A stretch of DNA of 36,735 nt from Bradyrhizobium sp. STM 3809 (GCF_000239795.1 NZ_CAFJ01000566.1:1-36735), one strand, 5' to 3'; counted from the stretch's first letter, positions 15,498-25,266 are shown. Notes: generated from the letters alone by a model not told the origin. Made by a program: numbers and translations.

Positions 15498-16490
15498 CTA
15501 CCGCGTGCGCGGTCCAGCGGCCTGCTGGCCGACCGCCTGCGGCTGCGCGAACTGCTGCCCGAACGGATCGGGGAAGGCCTGCTGTTGCTGCTGCTGGGCC
15601 GCCGCCTCGCGGGCGGCCCGGACCCGCTGCGCATAGCGCCGCTGCTTGGCGCGGCGCGCCGCAAGCTGCTTCTCCCGCGCCTGTCGCTTCTTCAGGACGC
15701 TCCGGCGCAACTGGACGCTGGCGACCTTGACCGAGGCGCGATGCTCGCCGGCGGCGGGACGTTCCTGATGGACCGGCTGTTCGGCCAACGCGGCGAGCTT
15801 GGCGGCGATCGGATCGAGCACGGCTGCGACGGGAACAGGCGCGGCAGAGGGCGACGACACTGGAGCCGCCGCTGGATCGGCGCTGGCAACGACCTGAGGA
15901 GCGGGCGCCGCCGCGGCTGCAACGGCGGCGCTCGACGGGACGAGGGCGGCCGGAGCGGCCATGTCGGGCGTCGTGTCCATCCTGGGCTTGTCGGCTGTCT
16001 TTTCGACCGTGGCAGAGGCCGTGTCAGAACCCGCCGGTTCGGGCTTGGCGCGGTCGCCGCTGTCGTCAGGCGTGACGGCGGCTTTCGCGACGACGATCGC
16101 CGTCGTGGTGTCGACGGTCTCGGCCGGCAGCGAGGGCGTCGGCACGGCAGGGGCCTCCGCGACAGGCGTCGTGTCGGGCGTTTCCGCGACAGGCGCGGGC
16201 GCAGACGGCTGGATCGGCGGCTCGGCCGGACTGATCACCGACGGAGGAGGCTCGACGGCGAGTGTCGGCTGCGTCGGGCTCGGCTCGACGCGCAGCACGG
16301 CCAGAACCGGCGTCGGCTCCGCCGGCGGCAGGAAGGTCGTGAAGCCCGATGCCTGTGCCGAGCGCCAGGTCGAGTTGCTGGCGAACTGCTCATGGGCAGC
16401 ACGCAACAGGGCAGCAGCGCCCATGCCGAAGATGGTGAGAGAGATGGAGCAGACGATCGCGGCGACGAGGAAACGAAAGCCGGGAAGCAT
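15498..16490 (-). CDS. Pro/Ala-rich membrane-anchored hypothetical protein
   Basis: A 330-residue protein. The ATG at 16490 is favoured because GGAGAG sits nine bases upstream and it opens directly into a hydrophobic helix (residues ~5-29). A long low-complexity Pro/Ala/Thr/Val region follows, with PVAETPDTTPVAEAP-like repeats. Then comes a basic helix rich in Arg, Lys and Ala (residues ~260-300), a run of six Gln, and a FGQQFAQPQA tail. It looks like an inner-membrane anchor with a flexible periplasmic stalk. I do not recognise a catalytic domain. No function is assigned. The low complexity is reflected in very skewed codon use. Confidence 0.8.
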   Translation of the reverse strand: MLPGFRFLVAAIVCSISLTIFGMGAAALLRAAHEQFASNSTWRSAQASGFTTFLPPAEPTPVLAVLRVEPSPTQPTLAVEPPPSVISPAEPPIQPSAPAPVAETPDTTPVAEAPAVPTPSLPAETVDTTTAIVVAKAAVTPDDSGDRAKPEPAGSDTASATVEKTADKPRMDTTPDMAAPAALVPSSAAVAAAAAPAPQVVASADPAAAPVSSPSAAPVPVAAVLDPIAAKLAALAEQPVHQERPAAGEHRASVKVASVQLRRSVLKKRQAREKQLAARRAKQRRYAQRVRAAREAAAQQQQQQAFPDPFGQQFAQPQAVGQQAAGPRTR

Positions 16491-16854
16491 TGACGGGAAC
16501 TCTCCGCCACAGCAGCGGGACTGCCGAGACATTCGAGCCAGTAGGGAACGCGGTGATCACAGGGAATGGCCGCGTTCGCGACGGGCCCGGCTTCTGCCGT
16601 GCATCGCGAATCAGGCTGAAGTCAGAATACCGAAAGCGTTCCGGCTCGCTCGGCAAATCGCGGCATGGATGCGGCCTGCGGCGGCTCCGCTGCACTTTTT
16701 CGGCTGCGTGAGACTTCCGTGCAACGACGGAGACATGATCACAAATTGCCGAAATGGGAGCGCACCAGGCCGATTTGTCTTGAATGCGCCGCTATCTTCG
16801 GCCATCTGGCACAGCAAAGATCCCAATCGGCGGCTTGGGGATACTGCAAGGGCA
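16491..16854. other. Divergent promoter region, no gene seen
   Basis: 364 bases separate the divergent Pro/Ala-rich gene and the L,D-transpeptidase gene. It must hold both promoters. I find no convincing -35/-10 pair, operator palindrome or small gene with a ribosome binding site. Confidence 0.5.
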
Positions 16855-18096
16855 ATGATGATCAGACAAATCCTGACGGTTTGCGCGGTCGCGGCAGCGG
16901 GCGTGGCGGCAACTTCGTCTGTCGAGGCACAGCAGGTCTATCAGACGGCGCCCGGTGCGTATTCACCTGCTCCAACGCCTTACCCGACCGACATGCGCGG
17001 CCAGGGCCCAGATTTCGATGCGCTGGACGACGAGGACACTCCCGGTAACTCGGCGGCGCTGCCGCCTCCCGGCCCGGTGATGTCGCCGGATGATCCGCGT
17101 TATGGCCGTCCGGCCCATGCTCCGGTTTATGGTGCCGCGCCGACGGGCCCGGTCTTGTCGCCCGACGATCCACGCTATGGGCGTCCGGCGGGGGCGCCGG
17201 TCTACGGCGCTGCGCCGAACGGTCCCGTGATGTCGCCGGATGATCCGCGTTACGGCCGTCCGGCCGGTCCGCCCCCGGTGATCTATGCCGATCGCCCCGG
17301 TGCCGGCCAGCAGGTCTATGGTGGCACCTCCGGCAATGCCGCGGCTGGCGGCGACGCCGGCGCGCCGCGTCCGCCCGGAGCCGTCGCGGGCACGTCCTCG
17401 GTGCCGGGCACCGCCCAGGCGCCCACCGGCGACCGGCCGATGACCGTCGCGGCGCTTCCGCCAGAGGAGCAGCCGGATGCCGCGCCGGCGCCGCTGCCGC
17501 CGAATCTGCGCCGCCAGGAGGTCGACTTCGTCACCAAGGAGCCGCCGGGGACGATCGTCGTCGATACGCCGAACACCTACCTCTATCTGGTGCTCGGCAA
17601 TGGCCGGGCGATGCGCTACGGCGTCCGCGTCGGCCGCGAAGGCTTCACCTGGACCGGCGTGCAGAAGATCACCAAGAAGACCGAGTGGCCGGACTGGTAT
17701 CCGCCGAGCGAGATGATCGAGCGCCAGCCCTATCTGCCGCGCTTCATGGCCGGTGGTCCGGGCAACCCGCTCGGTGCCCGCGCGATGTATCTCGGCTCGA
17801 CCGTCTACCGCATCCACGGCACCAACCAGCCGTCGACGATCGGCAAGTTCGTTTCCTCCGGCTGCATCGGCATGCTGAACGAGGACGTCTCCGACCTGTT
17901 CGACCGCGTCAAGGTCGGTACCCGCGTCGTCGTCATGCCGGGCGGTGCCCCGGCGGGATCCAACAAGAACATGGCGGCCGCGGCCAACGGCGCGCCGATG
18001 CCGGCCGCGCAGGCTCCGGTGCAGGCCCAGGCCAACGTACCAGCGGCTCAGCCGGCTGCGATGCAGCCGCTGCCGCCGCCGGTCACCATCCGCTGA
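16855..18096 (+). CDS. L,D-transpeptidase (YkuD domain) with N-terminal tandem repeats
   Basis: A 413-residue secreted protein. ATGs at 16855 and 16858 are adjacent; GCAAGG lies just upstream. Residues 1-25 form a signal peptide ending V-E-A. Residues ~73-142 hold three 25-residue repeats (GPVMSPDDPRYGRPA-x-APVYGAAP), followed by Gly/Ala/Pro-rich linker. The YkuD catalytic domain starts near residue 220, with IVVDTPNTYLYLVLGNG and a catalytic motif of His321-Gly322 and S-S-G-C-I-G with Cys337. Family members form 3-3 crosslinks in peptidoglycan or attach proteins to it, in the periplasm. The C-terminal ~65 residues are Ala/Gln/Pro-rich. A strong terminator follows. Confidence 0.93.
   Translation: MMIRQILTVCAVAAAGVAATSSVEAQQVYQTAPGAYSPAPTPYPTDMRGQGPDFDALDDEDTPGNSAALPPPGPVMSPDDPRYGRPAHAPVYGAAPTGPVLSPDDPRYGRPAGAPVYGAAPNGPVMSPDDPRYGRPAGPPPVIYADRPGAGQQVYGGTSGNAAAGGDAGAPRPPGAVAGTSSVPGTAQAPTGDRPMTVAALPPEEQPDAAPAPLPPNLRRQEVDFVTKEPPGTIVVDTPNTYLYLVLGNGRAMRYGVRVGREGFTWTGVQKITKKTEWPDWYPPSEMIERQPYLPRFMAGGPGNPLGARAMYLGSTVYRIHGTNQPSTIGKFVSSGCIGMLNEDVSDLFDRVKVGTRVVVMPGGAPAGSNKNMAAAANGAPMPAAQAPVQAQANVPAAQPAAMQPLPPPVTIR
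17071..17280 (+). repeat. In-frame 75-base tandem repeats within the L,D-transpeptidase gene
   Basis: Units at 17071-17145, 17146-17220 and a partial third from 17221 each encode the segment G-P-V-[ML]-S-P-D-D-P-R-Y-G-R-P-A followed by ten linker residues. The unit-to-unit differences are mostly synonymous or conservative, suggesting recent or homogenised duplication. Copy number may vary between strains. Confidence 0.9.
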
Positions 18097-18116
18097 CCAC
18101 GCTTCGATAGATCGTC

Positions 18117-18143
18117 AAACACCCTCCTCGCGGAGGGTGTTTT
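18117..18143 (+). terminator. Rho-independent terminator of the L,D-transpeptidase gene
   Basis: A perfect 11-bp stem AAACACCCTCC (18117-18127)/GGAGGGTGTTT (18132-18142), loop TCGC, running into a T-run. It lies 21 bases after the stop at 18096. The A-rich left arm also gives a T-run on the opposite strand, so it may serve the convergent dehydrogenase gene too. Confidence 0.85.
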
Positions 18144-18157
18144 GCGTTGGGATAGGG

Positions 18158-19120
18158 TCAGGCCAGCCGTCGCGGCGGCTCGGCGCCGCCGAGCCAGGCC
18201 GCGATGCACTCGACCATCTGGCCGTAATGGGCGCGAAAGCTCTCCTCGGTGACGTAGCCGAGATGCGGGGTCAGCACGACATTGTCGAGCCCGCGCAAGG
18301 GATGCGCGACCGGCAGCGGCTCGACCGAGAACACGTCGAGGCCGGCGCCGGCGATTCGCTTCTCACGCAAGGCCTGCAGCAGCGCCGCCTCGTCCACGAT
18401 CGGCGCCCTGGAGGTATTGACGAGATAGGCCGAGGACTTCATCCGGGCAATGTCGGCGGCGCCGACCAGCCCGCGCGAGCGGTCGCTGAGCACGACGTGG
18501 ATGGTGATGATGTCGGCGGTCGCGAACAGGTCGTCCTTGCTGGCATAGCCGACGCCGGCGTCCTGGCAGCGCTCCGGCGTCAAATTGGGGCTCCAGGCGA
18601 TCACCTTCATGCCGAACGCCTTGGCGAGCCCCGCGACCTTGCTGCCGAGCTTGCCGAGCCCGATGACGCCGAGCGTCCGGCCCTCGATCTCGACCCCGCC
18701 CAGCGCCTGCCACGGCTCTCCTGCGTGCATTCGGGCGTTCTCCTGGCCGATCTTGCGGGTCAGTTCCAGGATCAGGCCCATGGTCAGGGGCGCCGTGGGA
18801 TCGCGGCCATATTGCGTGCCGCAAACGACGATGCCGCGCGCCTTGGCGGTTTCGGTGTCGATGGCGGCATTGCGCATGCCCGAGGTGATCAGCAGCTTCA
18901 GCTTCGGCAGCCGCTCGATCAGGCTGCGCGGAAACGGCGTCCGCTCGCGCATCGCGCAGATGATGTCGACATCGGCCAGGGCGGCAGCCGCCGCATCTTC
19001 TCCGGCGAAGGGATGGGTGAAGGCGGTCACATCGACGCGTTCAGCCAGAAGGGGCCAGTCGGCCAGCGACAGGGCCGTGTCATAATAGTCATCGAGGATT
19101 GCACAGCGCAGCCGCGTCAT
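18158..19120 (-). CDS. D-2-hydroxyacid dehydrogenase family protein
   Basis: A 320-residue NAD-dependent oxidoreductase. The Rossmann motif GVIGLGKLGSKVA places GLGKLG at residues 154-159. The catalytic triad of the family is visible: Arg238 in VNTSRAPIVDE, Glu267 in FSVEPLP and His286 in LTPHLGYVT. The family oxidises or reduces D-2-hydroxyacids such as glycerate, phosphoglycerate or lactate; the exact substrate cannot be told from motifs. The ATG at 19120 opens MTRLRCAILDDYYDTAL, a typical start for the group. It shares the terminator region with the L,D-transpeptidase and has a small hypothetical gene upstream in the same direction. Confidence 0.93.
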   Translation of the reverse strand: MTRLRCAILDDYYDTALSLADWPLLAERVDVTAFTHPFAGEDAAAAALADVDIICAMRERTPFPRSLIERLPKLKLLITSGMRNAAIDTETAKARGIVVCGTQYGRDPTAPLTMGLILELTRKIGQENARMHAGEPWQALGGVEIEGRTLGVIGLGKLGSKVAGLAKAFGMKVIAWSPNLTPERCQDAGVGYASKDDLFATADIITIHVVLSDRSRGLVGAADIARMKSSAYLVNTSRAPIVDEAALLQALREKRIAGAGLDVFSVEPLPVAHPLRGLDNVVLTPHLGYVTEESFRAHYGQMVECIAAWLGGAEPPRRLA

Positions 19121-19227
19121 CGGTCAAATCCATTCGGGGCGGGAACGGCGACGCGAGGTCGCCCGGGCGAATGGATGTCATCGTTGCGCGCAAAGCGCGG
19201 ACGGCGCAAGCCGGGCGCCGCTCAAGA

Positions 19228-19446
19228 TCAGTCGAGGTCGGCCTTGAGACGGAACGCGGCGTCATCGCCATATTTGGCCCGCCACGCCGGTCCGGGGCCG
19301 CGCATGTAGTGCAATTCCGGCCGGTACGGATTGAACGCGCGCGCGACGAACTCGCGCCAGAAGCCCTTGATGTCGTCGAGCAGGCCGGATCGATTCGGGC
19401 GTTCTGCCGCTGCTGCGGGCAGGGAGGCTGACGTGAGGGTTGCCAT
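19228..19446 (-). CDS. Small hypothetical protein
   Basis: A 72-residue soluble protein with no signal peptide or membrane segment. It shows a short amphipathic stretch (LLDDIKGFWREFVARAF, residues ~22-38) and an aromatic, Pro/Gly-containing C-terminus (NPYRPELHYMRGPGPAWRAKYG). A GCGAGAG element lies upstream of the ATG at 19446. I do not recognise a family. Codon use is consistent with a real gene. It is co-directional with the dehydrogenase gene about 107 bases downstream. Confidence 0.6.
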   Translation of the reverse strand: MATLTSASLPAAAAERPNRSGLLDDIKGFWREFVARAFNPYRPELHYMRGPGPAWRAKYGDDAAFRLKADLD

Positions 19447-19751
19447 GACGGGCTCTCGCTGTTGTCGGTCGCGGCTTGAGCCGCTTGGGCGCGCGGTTCT
19501 TGCGGGCCGAGACCGAGTGTCCCGCCGAATTAATTAAAAGATGGTTGCAATTGTCGTGATCGACCGCACACATGGTGACGGACCCGTAATCGTCCGTGTC
19601 CGGCGGCGGAGATCAGGCCGGTTCTGCGGCCAATTCTCCCGGTGATTGTCGCCGCCAAGGGCCGCCTCGCCGGTTGCCCTTTGGGGACCGCGCGGTTACA
19701 TCAGCGGCAACCATTTTCCGAAAAATTCCGGCAGGTTTCGAGGGACACGCG
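19447..19751. other. Divergent intergenic region with an AT-rich dip
   Basis: 305 bases between the small hypothetical gene (-) and ettA (+). An unusually AT-rich patch, AATTAATTAAAAGATGG at 19529-19545, probably marks promoter DNA. A small palindrome GCGGC-TTGA-GCCGC lies at 19471-19484. No gene is supported here. Confidence 0.5.
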
Positions 19752-21401
<1,650 letters not shown>

Positions 21402-21411
21402 CTCTTGCGAA

Positions 21412-21451
21412 GGCGCGACGCTGTCTCGGCTCCGGGACAAAGCGTCGCGCC
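21412..21451 (+). terminator. Extended hairpin after ettA
   Basis: Stem GGCGCGACGCT (21412-21422) pairs with AGCGTCGCGCC (21441-21451). The inner part, TGTCTCGG against CCGGGACA, pairs with one mismatch, giving a hairpin of about 18 base pairs starting ten bases after the ettA stop. No long U-tract follows, so termination is likely but not certain. Confidence 0.65.
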
Positions 21452-21540
21452 CTCGCTGCGACCCAGTGTCGCTTTTCCGCGTGCTGCGATTGCGTAGATA
21501 GATGATCCGCAATCCCATCCCAGCCGCGAGATCCTCCATC

Positions 21541-22122
21541 ATGTCTTCATCCGACGCGACCCTGTCCTCCAAGGGCGGTGCGCTGCGCCCCATTCCCATG
21601 ATGATCTTCGGCTCGCGCTGGCTGCAGCTGCCGCTCTATGTCGGGCTGATCATCGCGCAGGGCGTCTATGTGGTGCTGTTCCTGAAGGAGCTCTGGCACC
21701 TGTTCGCCCACGCCTTCGATTTCTCCGAGCAGCAGATCATGCTCGCGGTGCTCGGCCTGATCGACGTGGTGATGATTTCGAACCTGCTGGTGATGGTGAT
21801 CGTCGGTGGCTACGAGACCTTCGTGTCGCGGCTCAATCTGCAAGGGCATCCCGACGAGCCGGAATGGCTCAGCCACGTCAACGCCAGCGTGCTCAAGATC
21901 AAGCTGGCGATGGCGATCATCGGCATCTCCTCGATCCATCTGCTGCGGACGTTCATCGAGGCCGGCGCACTGTCCTCGGGCAAGTCGACCTACACCGAGA
22001 CCGGCGTGATGTGGCAGACCATCATCCACACGGTGTTCATTCTCTCCGCAATCGGCATCGCCATGGTCGACAAGCTGTCGAACGCCGCGGTCGAGGAGGC
22101 GAAGCAGGCGGCGGGGCATTAG
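21541..22122 (+). CDS. YqhA/UPF0114 (TIGR00645) family membrane protein
   Basis: A 193-residue protein with four hydrophobic helices (residues ~25-45, 65-90, 120-140 and 165-182). Conserved family segments are [32 protein letters not shown] and [32 protein letters not shown], the last in outline. The ATG at 21541 fits the family start; an ATG at 21502 would add 13 residues. The function of the family is unknown; it is an inner-membrane protein. Its stop overlaps the convergent downstream gene by four bases (22119-22122). Confidence 0.9.
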   Translation: MSSSDATLSSKGGALRPIPMMIFGSRWLQLPLYVGLIIAQGVYVVLFLKELWHLFAHAFDFSEQQIMLAVLGLIDVVMISNLLVMVIVGGYETFVSRLNLQGHPDEPEWLSHVNASVLKIKLAMAIIGISSIHLLRTFIEAGALSSGKSTYTETGVMWQTIIHTVFILSAIGIAMVDKLSNAAVEEAKQAAGH

Positions 22123-22589
22123 GCCAAGCGGCGCGCTTTCAGCCGATGCGGAATGTCGCCATCTCGATCGAGAAAGCGCCGCGCGCGGGGTAGGGCATTG
22201 TGAAGAAACTGGTGTGGCTCGCGCAGCCAGAGCCCATCGATCTCGCGGGAGCGGGATTCCGAGATCAGGACATCGATCGGAAGGTCCACGAGCGAGGCTT
22301 GCCAGCCGGGGAAGAAGCGGCGAGCCCGCCGGAACATCAGCGCAAGAAGTGCGCTTTCTGTGGTCAGGCCGTGATAATCAAAGGCGTTGTGCTGGTCCGT
22401 GACGTAGATGTGGTTTCCAACTTGTCCCTTTGCCGGCTTGATCCATCTCGCGCGAAATCCAAGGTCCGGATGCCGTTCGAGAAACGCGTAGGCCAGAATA
22501 TGACAGGCGCCATTTGCGAAGAACTGGCGATCCGGTCGATGCCAGCGTCGAACGGGGTCATGTTTCACGTCGGTTTTGGGGAGGAACAT
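22119..22589 (-). CDS. Hypothetical protein with a papain-like Cys-His-Asp arrangement
   Basis: A 156-residue protein; the ATG at 22589 has GGGGAGG-like sequence context nearby on the coding strand and opens [11 protein letters not shown] do not recognise a named family. Three short, conserved-looking blocks stand out: [13 protein letters not shown] (Cys29), [12 protein letters not shown] (His60) and NAFDYHGL (Asp71). The order Cys, His, Asp, with Cys at the start of a helix and His on a strand, resembles papain-fold/NlpC-like or Tox-PL domains. This is inference from pattern only. The rest is basic and Arg-rich, with no signal peptide. It converges with and overlaps the YqhA-type gene by four bases. 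Confidence 0.65.
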   Translation of the reverse strand: MFLPKTDVKHDPVRRWHRPDRQFFANGACHILAYAFLERHPDLGFRARWIKPAKGQVGNHIYVTDQHNAFDYHGLTTESALLALMFRRARRFFPGWQASLVDLPIDVLISESRSREIDGLWLREPHQFLHNALPRARRFLDRDGDIPHRLKARRLA

Positions 22590-22676
22590 TGACGCTCGTG
22601 TCTGATTCGACGACGGTTGCGGCCGACTCACGATCGACTTGATGGTCGTTTAGGACCGACGCGGAGGCAAGCTGCA

Positions 22677-23906
22677 ATGGGTGTGACGAGCCGCTTCTTC
22701 GTTTGCGTTTTCCTGCTGCTCTTCGTGCCGTCAGCCGCCCGTGCCGCTGATGCCGCCTTCACGCAGTTCGTTGCTTCGCTCTGGCCCGAGGCCAAGGAGC
22801 AGGGCGTCTCGCGCGCAACGTTCGAGACCGAAACGCGCGGTCTCGAGCCCGACTACAAGCTCCCCGATCTGATGCTGCCCGGCCGCCCCGCGACCGGCGC
22901 CCCGGCGCAGGCCGAGTTCGTGCAGGTGCCGGCCGACTACATCAAGGAAGCCTCGATCGCGCGGCTGGCCGCGCATGGCCAGACGTTGATCCAGCAATAT
23001 CGTCCGGCGCTCGCCGAGATCGAGCGCCGCTTCGGCGTGCCCGGGCCGATCGTGCTGGCGATCTGGGGCCGCGAGACCGATTTCGGCCGCTACGCGCTGC
23101 CTTATGACGCGCTGCGCGTGCTCGCAACGCAGGCCTATGTCGGCCGCCGCAAGGAGCAGTACCGCACCGAGTTCATCATGGCGCTGAAGATGCTGAGCGA
23201 CGGCGCGGTGTCGCGGCGCGATCTCAGGGCGTCATGGGGCGGCGCGGTCGGCCTGACTCAGTTCCTGCCGTCGGAGTACTACAAGCACGGCATCGATCTC
23301 GACGGCGACGGCAAGGTCGATCTCTGGCACTCGGTGCCGGATGCGCTGGGCTCGGCGGCCAAGCAGCTTGCCAACAAGGGCTGGCAGAGCGGCGTACGCT
23401 GGGCCTATGAGGTCAAGCCGCCGGCCAATGTCGATTGCACGATGGGCGTGCCCGAGGTGAAGAAGCCGATCGCTGAATGGCTGCGGGCGGGCTTCGTGCC
23501 GGTGCGCGGCCAGCGGCTGGGCAGCGCGGAGCAGCAGCAGCCGGCCTCCCTGTTGCAACCGGAGGGAATCTATGGCCCGGCATTTCTGACGACGGCGAAC
23601 TACTTCGTCATCAAGGAATACAATTTCTCCGACCTCTACGTGCTGTTCGTCGGCCATCTGGCCGACCGCATGACCAGCCCGGCCGGCTTCGCCACCCCCT
23701 GGTCGGCGTCTCAGCAGCTCCGGAGCATGGATGTCGAGGCGATGCAGAAGGGGCTCACGCGGCTCGGCCTCTATGCGGACAAGCTCGACGGCAAGGCCGG
23801 CATGCAGACCCGCGCCGCGCTCGGCACGTTTCAGAAGAAGGCCGGCCTGAAGGTCGATTGCTGGCCGAGCGCGACGGTGCTGCAGGCGATCAACGCTGCG
23901 CACTGA
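22677..23906 (+). CDS. Lytic murein transglycosylase, MltB family, with peptidoglycan-binding domain
   Basis: A 409-residue secreted protein. The ATG at 22677 has GGAGG ten bases upstream and opens a signal peptide (residues 1-23, ending ARA). The SLT-type catalytic domain carries AIWGRETDFGRY with catalytic Glu133, then WGGAVGLTQFLPSEYY and DLDGDGKVDLWHSVPDALGSAAKQL, in outline, typical of MltB. Residues ~345-405 form a PG_binding_1 domain (LQKGLTRLGLYADKLDGKAG-like). It cleaves glycan strands in the periplasm to give 1,6-anhydro-muropeptides. With the L,D-transpeptidase 4.6 kb away, it makes a second cell-wall enzyme in this window. Confidence 0.93.
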   Translation: MGVTSRFFVCVFLLLFVPSAARAADAAFTQFVASLWPEAKEQGVSRATFETETRGLEPDYKLPDLMLPGRPATGAPAQAEFVQVPADYIKEASIARLAAHGQTLIQQYRPALAEIERRFGVPGPIVLAIWGRETDFGRYALPYDALRVLATQAYVGRRKEQYRTEFIMALKMLSDGAVSRRDLRASWGGAVGLTQFLPSEYYKHGIDLDGDGKVDLWHSVPDALGSAAKQLANKGWQSGVRWAYEVKPPANVDCTMGVPEVKKPIAEWLRAGFVPVRGQRLGSAEQQQPASLLQPEGIYGPAFLTTANYFVIKEYNFSDLYVLFVGHLADRMTSPAGFATPWSASQQLRSMDVEAMQKGLTRLGLYADKLDGKAGMQTRAALGTFQKKAGLKVDCWPSATVLQAINAAH

Positions 23907-23947
23907 CGGTATTCGGTGGCGCGGTGCCGTTGGCCGGGTGCAGGCAG

Positions 23948-23974
23948 CAAAAAGCCCGGCCGCAGGGCCGGGCT
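23948..23974 (-). terminator. Rho-independent terminator, minus strand
   Basis: Stem AGCCCGGCC (23953-23961)/GGCCGGGCT (23966-23974), loop GCAG. On the minus strand the stem is followed by TTTTT, so it terminates the small secreted-protein gene ending at 24003. It may also stop the convergent transglycosylase transcript. Confidence 0.8.
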
Positions 23975-24002
23975 CTTGCCGCATCCGAGATGCGTGTTCG
24001 AA

Positions 24003-24284
24003 TCAGTAGCAGACGCGAACCGGGCGGGACACCCAGCCGTAGCCATCCCAATAGCGCTCGCGGCGCCACACGCACGGCGGCGGGCCCGGCGGGGGGGCTT
24101 CGACGTAAACCGGGCCGCCATAGGCGGGACGGCTGGAGGCGATCGCGCCGCCGATCAGGGCGCCGCCGATCAGGCCGGCAGCCACGCCGGCGCCGACGTC
24201 GCCAGCCTTGGCGGCCGGAGCGGTCACGCTCAGCGAACCGGCGATTGTCGCAACCGCAAGCACTGCGGTCAGGATCTTCTTCAT
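24003..24284 (-). CDS. Small secreted glycine-zipper protein, paralogue A
   Basis: A 93-residue protein starting at the ATG at 24284, with AGGAGA nine bases upstream. A signal peptide (residues 1-27, ending AKA) is followed by a glycine-zipper-like helix GVAAGLIGGALIGGAIA, then a Pro-rich linker and an aromatic C-terminus ending WDGYGWVSRPVRVCY, with two cysteines in the tail. The next gene upstream encodes the same layout. The family is common and uncharacterised in Bradyrhizobium-like genomes, to my knowledge. It is probably periplasmic or outer-membrane associated. A terminator follows. Confidence 0.88.
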   Translation of the reverse strand: MKKILTAVLAVATIAGSLSVTAPAAKAGDVGAGVAAGLIGGALIGGAIASSRPAYGGPVYVEAPPPGPPPCVWRRERYWDGYGWVSRPVRVCY

Positions 24285-24362
24285 GGTCCAAGATCTCCTG
24301 GGGAAGCGCCGAAGCAGGCGCCGGGTGGGTGAATGTTTTACGCTCGACCGAGGGGATGTCAG

Positions 24363-24391
24363 CATCGTGAGAAAACACGACAATCCGTCAA
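24363..24391 (-). promoter_or_regulatory. Candidate promoter of paralogue A
   Basis: On the minus strand, TTGACG (24386-24391) is followed after 17 bases by ACGATG (24363-24368). The -35 element is good, the -10 poor. It lies about 80 bases upstream of the ATG at 24284 in an AT-rich patch. Identified by eye only. Confidence 0.3.
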
Positions 24392-24505
24392 CCCATCGTA
24401 AACCCTCGCTGACCCCATGCGACCGAAAAACGGTTTTTTCTGGCCAAGGTGGCCGGCCTATCCGAATTTCTGGTGCAAGGTCATGGAATTAATGAAGGTG
24501 AACGT

Positions 24506-24844
24506 TCACTCGCAAACGCGCACGCGGCGAACTCTCCAGCCATAGCCATCCCAGAAGCGTTGGCGCTGCCAGTAGCAGGCATAGCCGGGATCGGCCACGT
24601 AGGCGGGACCGCCATAGTAGGAGTAGCCCGGGCCGTAGGCGTAGCCGGGGGAGTAGGAATAGCCGGGGCCGTAATAATAGGGATTGCTGCCCGCCGCGAT
24701 GGCGCCACCAATGAGGGCTCCGCCAATCAATCCGGCCGCAACGCCGGCGGCGACACGACCATTGCGCGCTTCTGCCGGAGCAGGCGCCAGCGCTGCACTC
24801 GACAGGGTCGCGACGGCGGCCAGGGCCGCAAGAGTTCTCTTCAT
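24506..24844 (-). CDS. Small secreted glycine-zipper protein, paralogue B
   Basis: A 112-residue protein starting at the ATG at 24844, with AAGGTGAGG just upstream. Signal peptide of about 26 residues (ending AEA), then GRVAAGVAAGLIGGALIGGAIA, shared almost exactly with paralogue A (in outline). A Tyr/Gly/Pro repeat region follows (NPYYYGPGYSYSPGYAYGPGYSYYGG in outline) and the shared ending RFWDGYGWRVRRVRVCE. The Tyr-rich insert is absent from paralogue A. The two genes are tandem, same strand, separated by about 220 bases with an apparent separate promoter, so this is a local duplication. Confidence 0.88.
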   Translation of the reverse strand: MKRTLAALAAVATLSSAALAPAPAEARNGRVAAGVAAGLIGGALIGGAIAAGSNPYYYGPGYSYSPGYAYGPGYSYYGGPAYVADPGYACYWQRQRFWDGYGWRVRRVRVCE

Positions 24845-25008
24845 GACCTCACCTTTCTCAGTCCACGTCGGCAGACGGCGCATCGGTCGATGCGATACGT
24901 TCCCACATCCCGCTTGAATGATCAATGAACGGGCGCGTCCATTGGACGGCCCATGCCGAGGGGGCGTTCAATGCTGCGGTGCACAAAACGTCGAAATCCG
25001 GAGCGTAC

Positions 25009-25266
25009 ATGCCTGGCGCTTTGATCATCGCGGTGGCGATCTGCATGGCGGCAGGCGTCTGCTATGTGCTGCTGGTTGTTGTGGATTGGAAAGGACGGCG
25101 AGGCGGCATCGATCCCTCCAGTTCGGATTCCGGCGGCTCCTCGCCATGGGACTCCGCTGCCTCCTCTGGCTGGTTCAGCAATACCGCGACGGATGTCATG
25201 GGAAACCCGATCGACAGTGGAGGCGACAGCGGTGGGGATGGGGGAGGCGACGGGGGAGGCGACTAG
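25009..25266 (+). CDS. Small membrane protein with Ser/Gly/Asp-rich tail
   Basis: An 85-residue protein. The ATG at 25009 has GGAG about seven bases upstream; a longer in-frame start at 24925 is less likely. One transmembrane helix (residues ~3-27, LIIAVAICMAAGVCYVLLVVV in outline) is followed by a basic K-G-R-R stop-transfer patch. The hydrophilic tail is dominated by Ser, Gly and Asp and ends in SGGDGGGDGGGD-type repeats. It resembles a single-pass anchor with a disordered acidic tail. I do not recognise a family. It is divergent from paralogue B. Confidence 0.7.
   Translation: MPGALIIAVAICMAAGVCYVLLVVVDWKGRRGGIDPSSSDSGGSSPWDSAASSGWFSNTATDVMGNPIDSGGDSGGDGGGDGGGD

Noticed and set aside
16807..16830. 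TGGCAC near 16808 as a sigma54 promoter for the L,D-transpeptidase
   Set aside because: The required TGC element at the -12 position with correct spacing is missing.
17071..17280. Direct repeats as a CRISPR-like array
   Set aside because: The 75-base units are in frame inside the L,D-transpeptidase gene and have no unique spacers.
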